This document shows positions 1 to 9,253 of a DNA stretch of 20,263 nucleotides, one piece after another. The translations under genes were made by a program, and so were the position numbers. The notes below the pieces were generated by a model. It was not told where the DNA came from and ran no database searches. It saw only the letters and a program-made list of their open reading frames with translations. The stretch comes from Actinomycetota bacterium. GTDB lineage: Bacteria > Actinomycetota > Thermoleophilia > Gaiellales > Gaiellaceae. Location: assembly GCA_013694685.1 (NCBI GenBank), contig JACDBY010000323.1:1-20263 (forward strand), written 5' to 3'. Each line of letters opens with the position of its first letter. Within the stretch, counting starts at the first letter, position 1.

Positions 1-1029
1 GTCCTCGAGCGCGATGAAGACGTCGATCCCGGGCATGACCGGCGGTGTCAGCCCTTCCTCTTCCATGGCGATCAGGAGCCGCTCGATCCCCGCGCCGAAG
101 CCGATGCCTGGTGTCGGCGGTCCGCCGATCTCCTCGATCAGGTAGTCGTACCGACCGCCTCCGGTGATGGTCGAGTTCTGGTTCTCGAGCGGGCCGAGGA
201 ACTCGAACGTCGTCCGGGTGTAGTAGTCGAGCCCACGCACGAGGGTCGGAACGAGCTCGTAGCCGACCCCGGTCGCGTCGAGATCCGCGCGCACGCGCCC
301 GAAGTGCTCGCGGCACGCGGCACAGAGCGACTCGCCGATCGTCGGTGCCTCGTCGAGCGCCTCCTGCACGGCCCTGGACTTGGCGTCGTAGTTGTCGAAC
401 ACGCGCAGCGGGCTCGTTGCGACCTTCGACCGGGTCTCGTCGTCGAGGCGCTGCTCGTTTGCGGCGAGCCACGCGCGGAGGGTCTCGAGATACGCCGGCC
501 GGCAGGCACGGCAGCCGATCGAGTTCAGCCGGAGCTGGTAGCGCGTCACCCCGAGGCGGGCGAGGAGCGTCTCGTAGAGCTGGATCAACTCCGCGTCGAG
601 CGACGGATCATCGCTCCCGAGGGCCTCGACCGAGGCTTGCCAGTGCTCCCGGTACCGTCCCCGGCCCGGCGCGCCGTAGCGGTACATCGGCGCGACGGTG
701 AAGAGCTTCACGGGCTGCGGGTCGCGCTGCATCCCGTGCTCGAGGTAGGCGCGGCAGATCGGCGCGGTGCCCTCCGGTCGTAACGTGAGCGAGCGATCGG
801 AGCGGTCGGCGAAGGTGTACGTCTCCTTCTGCACGACATCGGAGCCCTCGCCCGAGGTGCGGAGGAAGAGCGCCGTGTCCTCGAAGACGGGCGTCACGAT
901 CCGCCGGTAGCCGTAGAGCGCGCAGAGCCGCTCGATCTCCCCGATCACGGCGTTCCAGCGCGGCATCTCGGACGGCACGACATCGTGGGTGCCACGCGGC
1001 CGCTCGATGCGGCGGGGTCTGCTGCTCAT
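1..1029 (-). CDS. hisS: Histidyl-tRNA synthetase, N-terminal part (continues past window start)
   Basis: Class II aminoacyl-tRNA synthetase that charges tRNA-His in the cytoplasm. I translated the minus strand from ATG at 1029: 343 residues are open to the window edge. The N-terminus (MSSRPRRIERPRGTHDVVPSE) carries the family's G-T-x-D start. Motif 2 is seen as MYRYGAPGRGRYREHWQ. The conserved LVRGLDYYTRTTFEF segment and the GGGRYDYLIEEIGG loop follow, then GIGFGAGIERLL (motif 3). About 80 residues of the usual anticodon-binding C-terminus lie outside the window. The ATG overlaps the TGA of the upstream metallo-hydrolase (ATGA), so translation is probably coupled. The pairing of this hydrolase with hisS is, from memory, common in actinobacteria. 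Identification is secure. Confidence 0.97.
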   Translation of the reverse strand, partial: MSSRPRRIERPRGTHDVVPSEMPRWNAVIGEIERLCALYGYRRIVTPVFEDTALFLRTSGEGSDVVQKETYTFADRSDRSLTLRPEGTAPICRAYLEHGMQRDPQPVKLFTVAPMYRYGAPGRGRYREHWQASVEALGSDDPSLDAELIQLYETLLARLGVTRYQLRLNSIGCRACRPAYLETLRAWLAANEQRLDDETRSKVATSPLRVFDNYDAKSRAVQEALDEAPTIGESLCAACREHFGRVRADLDATGVGYELVPTLVRGLDYYTRTTFEFLGPLENQNSTITGGGRYDYLIEEIGGPPTPGIGFGAGIERLLIAMEEEGLTPPVMPGIDVFIALED

Positions 1030-1682
1030 CCGGCGGACTCGCTCCGCTCGAGCCGGAGGTCGACGAGGTACGGGTTGCCCGCGAGCTCCTCGGCCAGCGT
1101 CGTCGGCGGGCCGTGGCCCGGGTACACGATCGTCTCGGGTGGAAAGCGCTCGACGAGCAGGCGCAACGACTCCTGCAATGTCGGCCAGTCACCCCCCGGA
1201 AGATCGAAACGGCCGACCGAGCCCGCGAAGAGCACATCCCCTGAGAGCAACACGCCGTCCGCGGCGTACGCGAGATGACCCGGCGAGTGCCCCGGGACGG
1301 CGACGACGTCGAGGGAGACACCGGCGAGCTCGAGGCTCTCGCCGCCGTCGAGGAGAACGTCGGGCGTCCAGGGACGGAGGGTGATGCCGGCAGGAGCGAA
1401 GCCGGCGGGGTTCTCGAGGACGGCGAGCTCGGCGCGTGGTCCGTGAACGGGTGCGCCCGTCCCCTCGGCAAGCTCTGCGAGCCCGAGTACGTGGTCGAAA
1501 TGCGAGTGGGTGACGAGGATCGCCACGCAGCGCGTGCCGCGCGACGCGAGCGCGAGACGGATCTCCGTCGCCGTGCCGCTCGGATCGACGACGAGCGCTT
1601 CCGTGGCCGCCCGCTCGGCGCGAACGACGAAGCAGTTCGTCCCGAGCGGGCCGAGCGTGAGCTGGTCGACGACGGGCGCCAC
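1026..1682 (-). CDS. MBL-fold metallo-hydrolase, glyoxalase II-like
   Basis: Metallo-beta-lactamase-fold hydrolase of the YcbL/GloB-like group, 218 residues, probably a cytoplasmic thioester or related hydrolase with two metals. The metal-binding THSHFDH motif is near residue 58. Further His/Asp ligands appear in PGHSPGHLAY, LLSGDVLFAGSVGRFDLPGG and VYPGHGP, in the family order. The frame is open further upstream, but the extension is low-complexity and runs into the divergent cupin promoter. I chose GTG at 1682 because homology starts there (VAPVVDQLTLGPLGTNCFVV) and a TACACT box ends 6 nt upstream. The stop overlaps the hisS ATG. The exact substrate cannot be read from the sequence. Confidence 0.9.
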   Translation of the reverse strand: MAPVVDQLTLGPLGTNCFVVRAERAATEALVVDPSGTATEIRLALASRGTRCVAILVTHSHFDHVLGLAELAEGTGAPVHGPRAELAVLENPAGFAPAGITLRPWTPDVLLDGGESLELAGVSLDVVAVPGHSPGHLAYAADGVLLSGDVLFAGSVGRFDLPGGDWPTLQESLRLLVERFPPETIVYPGHGPPTTLAEELAGNPYLVDLRLERSESAG

Positions 1683-1688
1683 GCCGCG

Positions 1689-1694
1689 AGTGTA
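1689..1694 (-). promoter_or_regulatory. -10 box of leaderless hydrolase-hisS operon
   Basis: TACACT on the minus strand, followed by 6 nt (CGCGGC) and then GTG at 1682. No Shine-Dalgarno sequence is present, so the transcript probably starts at the start codon. Confidence 0.6.
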
Positions 1695-1731
1695 CGGCCG
1701 GGATCGGGCCGCGCCAGGCGGGTCGACGCGA

Positions 1732-1737
1732 TAGCGT
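1732..1737 (+). promoter_or_regulatory. -10 box of leaderless cupin gene
   Basis: TAGCGT on the plus strand with 7 nt to GTG at 1745. It lies 38 bp from the divergent -10 of the metallo-hydrolase, so the two genes share a very compact divergent promoter region. Confidence 0.5.
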
Positions 1738-1744
1738 GACACGC

Positions 1745-2086
1745 GTGAAGACGTGGAACCTGATGGAGATCGACGCACCCGGCGGGACGGTCGACCCGAC
1801 GGTGCTGATGACCGACGACGGCACCCGGGCGATCGCGATCAGGCTCGAGCCCGGCCAGGAGCTGCGGGATCACCAGGTGCGGGAACGTGCCTGGGTGGTC
1901 GTCGTCGAGGGTGAGGTGGAGATCGTCTCCGGTGACGACCGCGTCAGCGGGCGTCCCGGCACGCTCGTCACCTTCGATCCGCGGGAGCGTCACGCCATCG
2001 CGAGCGCGACTGGTGGGCGTCTCCTGCTCATCCTGGCGCCGTGGCCCGGGCCGGGGCACTACCCCGGGGGCCCGGGCGGCTCGTAG
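1745..2086 (+). CDS. Small cupin-domain protein
   Basis: A 113-residue single-domain cupin (beta-barrel). Residues 30-55 (LEPGQELRDHQVRERAWVVV) match the first cupin motif, though only one His of the usual metal set is obvious. A second motif follows around PGTLVTFDPRERHAI. The C-terminal tail is Gly/Pro-rich (PWPGPGHYPGGPGG). GTG 1745 is preferred to GTG 1736 because a TAGCGT -10 box sits 7 nt before it and no ribosome-binding site is seen. It is divergent from the metallo-hydrolase and ends 3 bp before the convergent 64-residue gene. The role is unknown; cupins of this size are often small-molecule binding or stress-related proteins. Confidence 0.8.
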   Translation: MKTWNLMEIDAPGGTVDPTVLMTDDGTRAIAIRLEPGQELRDHQVRERAWVVVVEGEVEIVSGDDRVSGRPGTLVTFDPRERHAIASATGGRLLLILAPWPGPGHYPGGPGGS

Positions 2087-2089
2087 CGA

Positions 2090-2284
2090 TCAGCGCCGGA
2101 CGAGCCGCCGCGCGACGCGCCCTGAAGCGTAGAGCGCTCCGAGACCTGCACCCGCCGTGAGTGTCAGGATGTTCGTGGTCGTGCACGTGCGGCAGGCGTT
2201 GCAGCAGACGGTCGCCATCGGAGCATGCTCGCCGTAGCGCGCGGCGGTCTGGGCGAGACGTCCTCTCCACAACACCTTCGTCAT
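2090..2284 (-). CDS. Small Cys-rich putative membrane protein, 64 aa
   Basis: No family recognised. The ATG at 2284 overlaps the TGA of the preceding 135-residue gene (ATGA), which supports real, coupled translation. Four cysteines cluster at residues 27, 28, 31 and 34 (VCCNACRTCTTTN). A short hydrophobic stretch with glycines (ILTLTAGAGLGALYASG) follows, then a basic tail (RVARRLVRR). This would suit a small membrane-anchored protein with a metal-binding or disulfide-forming CC-x2-C-x2-C patch. An internal ATG (residue 23) just before the Cys cluster could also be the start. Function is unknown. Confidence 0.6.
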   Translation of the reverse strand: MTKVLWRGRLAQTAARYGEHAPMATVCCNACRTCTTTNILTLTAGAGLGALYASGRVARRLVRR

Positions 2285-2688
2285 CGGGTCGATCCTTTCG
2301 CGAGGCGCTTCTCGTGCGAGCGCCAGACCATGCGGTCCATGAAGTAACTGAACGGGACGAAGATCGCAAGGAGGAACGCGGTCTGCACCACCGCGCCCGC
2401 GAAGGTCATGCGGTCGCCGCCGAGCAGCAGCACCGTGGCAAGGAAGATCGGGGCGAAGATCCCCGCCCGCTTGAGAACCCGCGTCCAGGTGGGTGGCTGT
2501 GGTGTGCCGCGCGGCGGCTTGGTCGTCGCGACGCGCGTGCCAGACTGCTTCGCCGGGCGGGCGGTCGGCTCCGCGCGGAGCTCGCTGGCGGTGAGGACTG
2601 TCTCGTTTCCTTCACCGTCGATCTCGACGACGTCGTACTGGTGCCGTTTCTCCTTGGCGCGCCTGCGCCGCTGCTTCTGGTTTGCCAC
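2281..2688 (-). CDS. Hypothetical membrane protein with basic N-terminus, 135 aa
   Basis: The N-terminus is strongly basic (MANQKQRRRRAKEKRHQYDVV), followed by an acidic linker and a Pro/Thr/Lys-rich stretch (residues 40-68). Two hydrophobic segments follow at about 73-92 (AGIFAPIFLATVLLLGG) and 95-116 (FAGAVVQTAFLLAIFVPFSY), with a positively charged tail. The layout predicts a two-helix inner-membrane protein with a cytoplasmic N-terminal arm that could bind nucleic acid or ribosomes; that is inference from charge only. GTG 2688 is preceded by CATAAT and 6 nt, so it appears to have its own leaderless promoter inside the end of hutI. It is coupled to the 64-residue gene downstream. Family not recognised. 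Confidence 0.75.
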   Translation of the reverse strand: MANQKQRRRRAKEKRHQYDVVEIDGEGNETVLTASELRAEPTARPAKQSGTRVATTKPPRGTPQPPTWTRVLKRAGIFAPIFLATVLLLGGDRMTFAGAVVQTAFLLAIFVPFSYFMDRMVWRSHEKRLAKGSTR

Positions 2689-2694
2689 GCCTCG

Positions 2695-2700
2695 ATTATG
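2695..2700 (-). promoter_or_regulatory. -10 box within the hutI stop region
   Basis: CATAAT on the minus strand, 6 nt before GTG 2688. The hutI TAA stop codon (2698-2696) lies inside this hexamer. It would let the two small membrane-protein genes be transcribed independently of the hut operon. Confidence 0.5.
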
Positions 2701-3913
2701 CCGGGCCGCGGACGACCTGCCCTCCCTGGATCACGGTGTGGACGACATCGCCGGCGAGGTGATAGGCGAGGTGGCGCCAGTCGGTGGCATCGAGCAGCAC
2801 GACGTCGGCGCGGAGACCCGGCGCAAGTCGTCCTCGATCATCGAGGCCGAGCACGTGGGCTGCATTGACCGTGCAGGCGGCGAGGGCCTCCTCAGGCGTG
2901 AGGCCGAGTTGGGTGCATGCGAGCGTGCAGACAACCGGGAGGCTCTCGCAGTACGCGCTCCCGGGATTGAAGTCGGTCGCGAGGGCGATCGCCGCGCCCG
3001 CGTCGACCAGCGCTCGCGCCGGCGGCATCGGTCGGCCGAGGTAGAGGGCGGCGATCGGCAGCAGCACCGCGACGACGCCGCTCGCCGCGAGCATCGCGAC
3101 GCCGTCGGCTCCGGTCGACTCGAGGTGGTCGATCGATCGAGCGCGCAACTCGACCGCGAGTGGCACGGCACCCATCTCCGAGAGCTGGTCGCCGTGCAGC
3201 CGCAGCGCGAGGCCACGCTGGCGACATGCCTCGAGGTACCGCCGCGCCTGCGCGGTGTCAAAGGTTCCGCGCTCGACGAAGACGTCCGCCGCGACCGCGA
3301 TCGCCGCCGCCTCGGGGAGGACTTCGCGGATCGCCCAGTCGACGTAGGCGTCCGCGCCCGGCTGCTCGGGCGGCACCGCATGGGCGCCGAGCCACGTCGG
3401 GATCCCACCGGCGTCGCGAATCGCGGTGAGTTGGGCCACCTCGGTCTCGCGATCGAGGCCGTAACCGCTCTTCCCCTCGAACGTCGTCGTGCCGTGCGCG
3501 ATCATGGCGTCGCGATGCCGTGCGACGAACGCATCGAGCGCCATTTGTCCCGCGGCACGCGTGGCTCGCGTCGTCGAGAGGATGCCTCCGCCGGCCGCGA
3601 GAAGCTCGTCGTACGTGGCGCCTCCGGCGCGCAACGCGAACTCGTGGACGCGGTCGCCGGCAAACGCCGGGTGCGTGTGGCAGTCGACGAGACCGGGGAT
3701 CGCACTGAGGCCACGGCCGTCGAGTTCTTCCCGCGAACCGGTCAACGCACCGAGGGCGGTCATCGGCCCCACGGACACGATGCGATCGCCGTCAAGGAGG
3801 ACATACGCATTCTCGACGACCTCGACGCGGCCGAGGTCCCTTCCGCGGAGCGGCGCCTGCCCGGTGATCGGCGTGACGACCTGCGCGAGGTCGCGGATCA
3901 GGAGCTGCGTCAT
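2696..3913 (-). CDS. hutI: Imidazolonepropionase
   Basis: Third enzyme of histidine degradation: it hydrolyses 4-imidazolone-5-propionate to N-formimino-L-glutamate in the cytoplasm. The protein has 405 residues, normal for the family, with an amidohydrolase TIM barrel. Visible motifs are VDCHTHPAFAGDR (metal-binding HxH), GATYDELLAAGGGILSTT (substrate loop), LGAHAVPPE, LRLHGDQLSEMG, SIDHLESTG and ALATDFNPGSAYCESLP (catalytic Asp/Asn region). The C-terminal composite beta domain ends in TVIQGGQVVRG. ATG 3913 was chosen because homology starts at MTQLLIRDLAQVV; the open frame upstream overlaps hutU. It is the last hut gene of the operon, 25 bp after hutU. Confidence 0.97.
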   Translation of the reverse strand: MTQLLIRDLAQVVTPITGQAPLRGRDLGRVEVVENAYVLLDGDRIVSVGPMTALGALTGSREELDGRGLSAIPGLVDCHTHPAFAGDRVHEFALRAGGATYDELLAAGGGILSTTRATRAAGQMALDAFVARHRDAMIAHGTTTFEGKSGYGLDRETEVAQLTAIRDAGGIPTWLGAHAVPPEQPGADAYVDWAIREVLPEAAAIAVAADVFVERGTFDTAQARRYLEACRQRGLALRLHGDQLSEMGAVPLAVELRARSIDHLESTGADGVAMLAASGVVAVLLPIAALYLGRPMPPARALVDAGAAIALATDFNPGSAYCESLPVVCTLACTQLGLTPEEALAACTVNAAHVLGLDDRGRLAPGLRADVVLLDATDWRHLAYHLAGDVVHTVIQGGQVVRGPA

Positions 3914-3938
3914 CCCCGACCGGCGAGCGTGACGGGCA

Positions 3939-3939
<1 letters not shown>
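3910..3939 (-). other. Nine-codon linking ORF between hutU and hutI
   Basis: An ATG at 3939-3937 overlaps the hutU TGA, and the mini-ORF (MPVTLAGRG) ends in a TGA that overlaps the hutI ATG. It would bridge the only gap in an otherwise fully overlapping operon by termination-reinitiation. It may be chance; no ribosome-binding site strength can be judged. Confidence 0.3.
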
Positions 3940-5623
<1,684 letters not shown>

Positions 5624-5627
<4 letters not shown>

Positions 5628-5857
5628 GTTCCGCGGCCACCGTCCCCGGTGGAATCCTGCCGCTCTCGCTGCTCCCTTCGCCGCAGCTGGAACCAGCTCC
5701 ACCCCGTGGCCACGACGAAGTACCCGATCGCAACCGCGAGCGCCTTCGGGATGTTCCCCTGCGTGAGCCAGGCGACGATGAGGATGAACGCTCCCAGCAC
5801 CGCATGCAAGATCGCCGATGCTCGGTAGGGGAGACGCGGCGCGGGAAGGTCGCTCAC
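5624..5857 (-). CDS. Small two-helix membrane protein inside the hut operon, 77 aa
   Basis: Not a recognised hut gene. GTG 5857 overlaps the hutH stop and its own TGA overlaps the hutU GTG, so it is translationally embedded between the two enzymes. It has two predicted membrane helices, about residues 14-31 ([16 protein letters not shown]) and 37-56 ([17 protein letters not shown]). A highly charged C-terminus follows ([18 protein letters not shown]). Too short to be a complete transporter alone. The position suggests a role linked to histidine or urocanate handling, such as a helper subunit, but this is inference from context only. Confidence 0.75.
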
Positions 5858-7389
5858 GGCAGCGTCTCACCGAGCGCGCCGGTGACGGCGCTGAGCAGGC
5901 TGCCGTCGCGCACGGTCGCGGCGACCCGCTCGATGTCGTCGCTCAGCGACCGATCCTCAGCGACGCGATCCGACACGGTTCGCACGAAGTCCCGCGCGGC
6001 TCGCACACCGACTCCGGGCTGGAGCGGGGTCAGAAACTCGATCGCCTGCGCACCGGCGAGGAGCTCGATCGCGAGCACGTGCTCCGTGTTCGCGACGACC
6101 TGCATGGCCTTGAGCCCGGCCGCGTTCCCCATCGAGACATGATCCTCCTGACCGGCGCTCGTCGGGATCGAGTCGACCGAGGCCGGATGCGAGAGCGACT
6201 TGTTCTCGGAGACAAGGGCGGCGGCGACGTACTGCGGGATCATGAATCCGGAGTTGAGGCCCTCCTCGCGAGCAACGAGGAACGGCGGCAGGCCGTCGGA
6301 GAGACCCGGGTTGACCATCCGCTCCGTGCGCCGCTCGCTGATCGATGCGAGCTCCGCGCACGCGATCGTAAGACAATCGAGACCGATCGCGATCGGCTGA
6401 CCGTGGAAGTTGCCGTTGGAGACGATCAGATCCTCGTCGACCAGGACGAGGGGGTTGTCGGTCGCGGCATTGAGCTCCACGGTGACGGATCGCTCGACGA
6501 AATCGATCAGATCGCGGCTCGCTCCGTGCACCTGGGGCGCGCAGCGGAGCGAGTAGGCGTCCTGCACCTTGTCGCACCAGCGGTGGGACTCCACGATCTC
6601 GGAGTCGGCGAGCAGCATCCGCAGGCCCTTAGCGCTCGCCGTTTGGCCGGCGTGCGGACGTGCAGCGTGGATCGCGGGGTGGAAGCTCGCCGGGGTCGCC
6701 CAGAGCGCCTCGACCGACATCGCACCCGCGATGTCGGCGGCACGGGCGAGCCGTTGCGCGCGGACGAGCGCCAGTGAGGCCATGGCGGTCATGAACTGCG
6801 TCCCGTTTATGAGCGAGAGGCCCTCCTTCGCCTCGAGCACGACGGGCTGGAGACCCGCTGCTGCGAGCGCCTCCACGCCCGGGAGATCGCGGCCGTCGAT
6901 CGCGGCGCGCCCCTCGCCGACGAGCGGGAGCGCGAGATGCGCGAGCGGAGCGAGATCGCCGCTGGCACCGACCGAGCCGCGGGCCGGAACAGCTGGCACG
7001 ATGCCGGCCCCGAGCACGGCCAGCAGCAGCTCGAGGGTCGTGAGGCGGATCCCGGAGTACCCCTTCGCGAGCGCGTTTGCCCGTAGCAGCATCGCCGCTC
7101 GCACGACCTCGTCGGGATAGGGCTCACCGACGCCGCACGCGTGGCTGCGGAGCAGTCGGAGCTGGAGCTCCGCTGCTTCCTCCGGCGGGATGGACTCGGA
7201 GACGAAACGCCCGAACCCCGTATTGACGCCGTAGGTGTGCTCCCCGACGCTCCGCTCGAGGAGGGCACGCGCAGCGAGCGTCCGTTCGCGCCCTCGCGGT
7301 CCGAGGACGACGGGTCGTCCGTCGACGGCGACGTCCCAGACATCGGAGATCGTGAGGTCGTCGCCCGTCAGCTCGACCGCGGCCGGCAC
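5854..7389 (-). CDS. hutH: Histidine ammonia-lyase
   Basis: First enzyme of the pathway: non-oxidative deamination of histidine to urocanate and ammonia. The protein has 511 residues, the family's length. The Ala-Ser-Gly triad that cyclises to the MIO cofactor is at 142-144 within [19 protein letters not shown]. The active-site loop Tyr is at residue 53 (TYGVNTGFG). Other signatures are [30 protein letters not shown] and [11 protein letters not shown]. The GTG at 7389 sits 6 nt after a TAGACT -10 box, marking this as the first gene of the hutH-(77 aa)-hutU-hutI operon. No adjacent regulator gene (HutC or HutP type) is visible in the window. Confidence 0.97.
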   Translation of the reverse strand: MPAAVELTGDDLTISDVWDVAVDGRPVVLGPRGRERTLAARALLERSVGEHTYGVNTGFGRFVSESIPPEEAAELQLRLLRSHACGVGEPYPDEVVRAAMLLRANALAKGYSGIRLTTLELLLAVLGAGIVPAVPARGSVGASGDLAPLAHLALPLVGEGRAAIDGRDLPGVEALAAAGLQPVVLEAKEGLSLINGTQFMTAMASLALVRAQRLARAADIAGAMSVEALWATPASFHPAIHAARPHAGQTASAKGLRMLLADSEIVESHRWCDKVQDAYSLRCAPQVHGASRDLIDFVERSVTVELNAATDNPLVLVDEDLIVSNGNFHGQPIAIGLDCLTIACAELASISERRTERMVNPGLSDGLPPFLVAREEGLNSGFMIPQYVAAALVSENKSLSHPASVDSIPTSAGQEDHVSMGNAAGLKAMQVVANTEHVLAIELLAGAQAIEFLTPLQPGVGVRAARDFVRTVSDRVAEDRSLSDDIERVAATVRDGSLLSAVTGALGETLP

Positions 7390-7395
7390 GGCGCG

Positions 7396-7401
7396 AGTCT
7401 A
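7396..7401 (-). promoter_or_regulatory. -10 box of the hut operon
   Basis: TAGACT on the minus strand, followed by CGCGCC and GTG 7389. It indicates a leaderless hutH transcript. No good -35 hexamer is seen at 16-18 bp, which could mean activator dependence. Confidence 0.55.
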
Positions 7402-7664
7402 GTGGGCTGGTCGGCGACGCCAGCGCCGGTCGGGTTCGCGCTTGGGCGAGTCCGTTCTCGGTCTCCACAGCTCTGCCCCTCCGTGGTCGCTCCCCCGCAC
7501 CCGACCGGTTCCTCTCGCGTACCTCCCCGACAGACGCGCCGAACAGTGGGCAGCCGCAGATCGAGCGTCCAGGCCGCACCCCCCGGCATGGGGGAGCGAG
7601 ACGCCCTGAAGTCACGCTATCGCGAGACCAGCGCCGACTGTGTGCCACCTTCGTGCCGACTTCG
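7402..7664 (-). other. Gene-free ftcD-hutH spacer with GC hairpin
   Basis: About 260 bp without a credible gene. It contains a short hairpin of five C and five G around a GGCAT loop (7580-7594) that could end the ftcD transcript, but it has no U-tract. An imperfect inverted repeat GCTGG...CCAGC lies just upstream of the hutH -10 box (about 7405-7425) and is a possible operator. Neither site is proven. Confidence 0.3.
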
Positions 7665-8621
7665 TCACGGTTGCCCGAGCCGCGCGAGATGCCATTCCAG
7701 CACCCGGTTGGGCTCGAGCTGCTCGAGGCGAAGCGCCGCAGCGGTCAACTCGAGTGCTCCCTCGGTCGGGAGTCCGTCGTCCGCGAGCGGATGCGCGTCG
7801 CCGGCCGCGCGTGCCGCTCGTTCGACCACGCTCGCGAAGAGGAGCCCGACGAGCTCCCCCGCTCCCACCTCGACACATCGTCTCGCCGCCTCGCTCGCGA
7901 TCCGCTCGGTGAGCACGTGCGGGGGCGTCGCGTCGAGGTCGACGACGTTCGTCGAGACCTGCGCGCGTCCGTCGGGAAGGCCGAGCCCGAGCGCCTGGAC
8001 GCCGGGCAGACCACCCGACGACTCACGGACGGCGGCTGCGATCTCGCGCGCGGCCGCGACTCCGCCACCCACGACGAGGTTGTAGGCGACGAGCGGCTGA
8101 CGTACGCCGACGAGGACCGCGCCTGCATGGGGTCCCACCGTCGCTGGGCCGTGCGCCGGGACGAGCTCGCCGGTCGACACCCGGCGCGCGAGCTCGACGA
8201 CTCCGCCGCGTCGGTAGAACGCCGGCCGCACCCCACCGGCGAGCGCGCCGTAGAGGAACACGGGCAGCTCGAGCTCGTCACCGACGCGGCGCGCAACCGC
8301 GAGCGCGGCGGAATGGGCCGTCGGTAGATCGTCCGTCCGCAGGGGAACGATGGGAACGGCGTCGGCGGCTCCCACGCGTGGATGAACACCGGCGTGCCGC
8401 TCGAGGTCGATCTCTCTTGCCGCCTGGCCGATACCCGCCACGAGAGCGTCGACGAGCGCGCTCACAGGTCCTATGAGCGTGAACACCGATCGGTGGTGAT
8501 CCCGATCCACGTGCGTGTCCAGGCGCGACACACCCGCAGTCGCGAACGCGGCGCCGATCCTCTCGACGACCGCCAGCTCGCGACCCTCCGAGACGTTCGG
8601 AACCGACTCCAGCACCGGCAC
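7665..8621 (-). CDS. ftcD: Glutamate formimidoyltransferase
   Basis: Transfers the formimino group of formiminoglutamate to tetrahydrofolate, giving glutamate and 5-formimino-THF, the last hut step. The protein has 318 residues, the size of a stand-alone formiminotransferase without the cyclodeaminase domain. The N-terminus VLESVPNVSEGRELAVVERI is a clear family signature. DRDHHRSVFTLIG, HAGVHPRVGAADAVPIVPL and LVAYNLVV follow. GTG 8621 lies 6 nt after a TAGGGT -10 box. No cyclodeaminase gene or hutG is in the window, so release of ammonia from formimino-THF must be encoded elsewhere. It is upstream of hutH in the same direction but separated by 275 bp and has its own promoter. Confidence 0.95.
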   Translation of the reverse strand: MPVLESVPNVSEGRELAVVERIGAAFATAGVSRLDTHVDRDHHRSVFTLIGPVSALVDALVAGIGQAAREIDLERHAGVHPRVGAADAVPIVPLRTDDLPTAHSAALAVARRVGDELELPVFLYGALAGGVRPAFYRRGGVVELARRVSTGELVPAHGPATVGPHAGAVLVGVRQPLVAYNLVVGGGVAAAREIAAAVRESSGGLPGVQALGLGLPDGRAQVSTNVVDLDATPPHVLTERIASEAARRCVEVGAGELVGLLFASVVERAARAAGDAHPLADDGLPTEGALELTAAALRLEQLEPNRVLEWHLARLGQP

Positions 8622-8626
8622 CCGCC

Positions 8627-8633
8627 TACCCTA
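8627..8633. promoter_or_regulatory. Symmetric bidirectional -10 element
   Basis: The heptamer TACCCTA reads TACCCT on the plus strand, 7 nt before the methyltransferase ATG at 8640. On the minus strand it reads TAGGGT, 6 nt before the ftcD GTG at 8621. The two leaderless start codons are only 18 bp apart, so the two -10 elements occupy the same bases and polymerase binding in the two directions must be mutually exclusive. Confidence 0.6.
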
Positions 8634-8639
8634 CGGGCG

Positions 8640-9248
8640 ATGCGCGAGCCAACCGCTCCCGCGTACTACGATCGCCGCGCGCCGGAGTACGACGACTGGT
8701 ACTTGGGCCGTGGACTCTTCACGGACCGCGAGCGGGAGGGCTTCGCCGCGGAGCTCGACACCGTGATCCGCACGCTGGCGTCGCTCGCGCCCGCGACGAC
8801 GCTCGACGTCGCATGTGGCACCGGCTTCCTGACCGAGCACCTCCCCGGAGTCGTGACCGGGCTCGATGCGAGCAGCCGGATGCTCGCCCTGGCGCGGGAG
8901 CGCCTCCCGAGTGCTCGGCTGATCGAAGGCGACGGCCTCGCACTGCCGTTCCCGGACGATGCCTTCAAGCGCGTGCTGAGTGGTCACTTCTACGGCCATC
9001 TCGATCGTGCGCAACGATCGGTTTTTCTGCGCGAGGCACGCCGAGTCGCGCCCGAGCTCGTGCTCGTTGATGCATCGCGCGCCGCGTCCGACGTCGACGA
9101 GCTCTGGCAACCGCGAGTCCTCGAAGACGGCTCGAGCTGGGAGGTGTTCAAGCGGTACTTCAGACCCGCAGGGCTTCTCGCGGAGCTCGGCGGCGGCGAG
9201 TGCCTGCATGCGGGGACGTGGTTCGTCGTCGTCCGCGCCGACCGGTGA
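8640..9248 (+). CDS. Class I SAM-dependent methyltransferase
   Basis: A 202-residue Rossmann-fold methyltransferase. Motif I is TLDVACGTGFL (about residues 58-68), with the motif II-like acidic end in VVTGLDASSRMLALAR. A motif III-type DGLALPFPDDAF and a motif IV-like region follow. The YYDRRAPEYDDWY N-terminus resembles the UbiE/BioC-like group, which acts on small molecules. The frame is open far upstream, but that part is antisense to ftcD. ATG 8640 is favoured by the -10 box 7 nt before it. The product overlaps by a few bases, or nearly so, with the glycosylase-like gene. The substrate cannot be told. Confidence 0.85.
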   Translation: MREPTAPAYYDRRAPEYDDWYLGRGLFTDREREGFAAELDTVIRTLASLAPATTLDVACGTGFLTEHLPGVVTGLDASSRMLALARERLPSARLIEGDGLALPFPDDAFKRVLSGHFYGHLDRAQRSVFLREARRVAPELVLVDASRAASDVDELWQPRVLEDGSSWEVFKRYFRPAGLLAELGGGECLHAGTWFVVVRADR

Positions 9249-9253
9249 ACCGC

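Noticed and set aside
304..783. Long plus-strand open frame over hisS
   Set aside because: Antisense shadow of the hisS codons; GC-rich coding DNA keeps several frames open, and no domain or start signal is seen.
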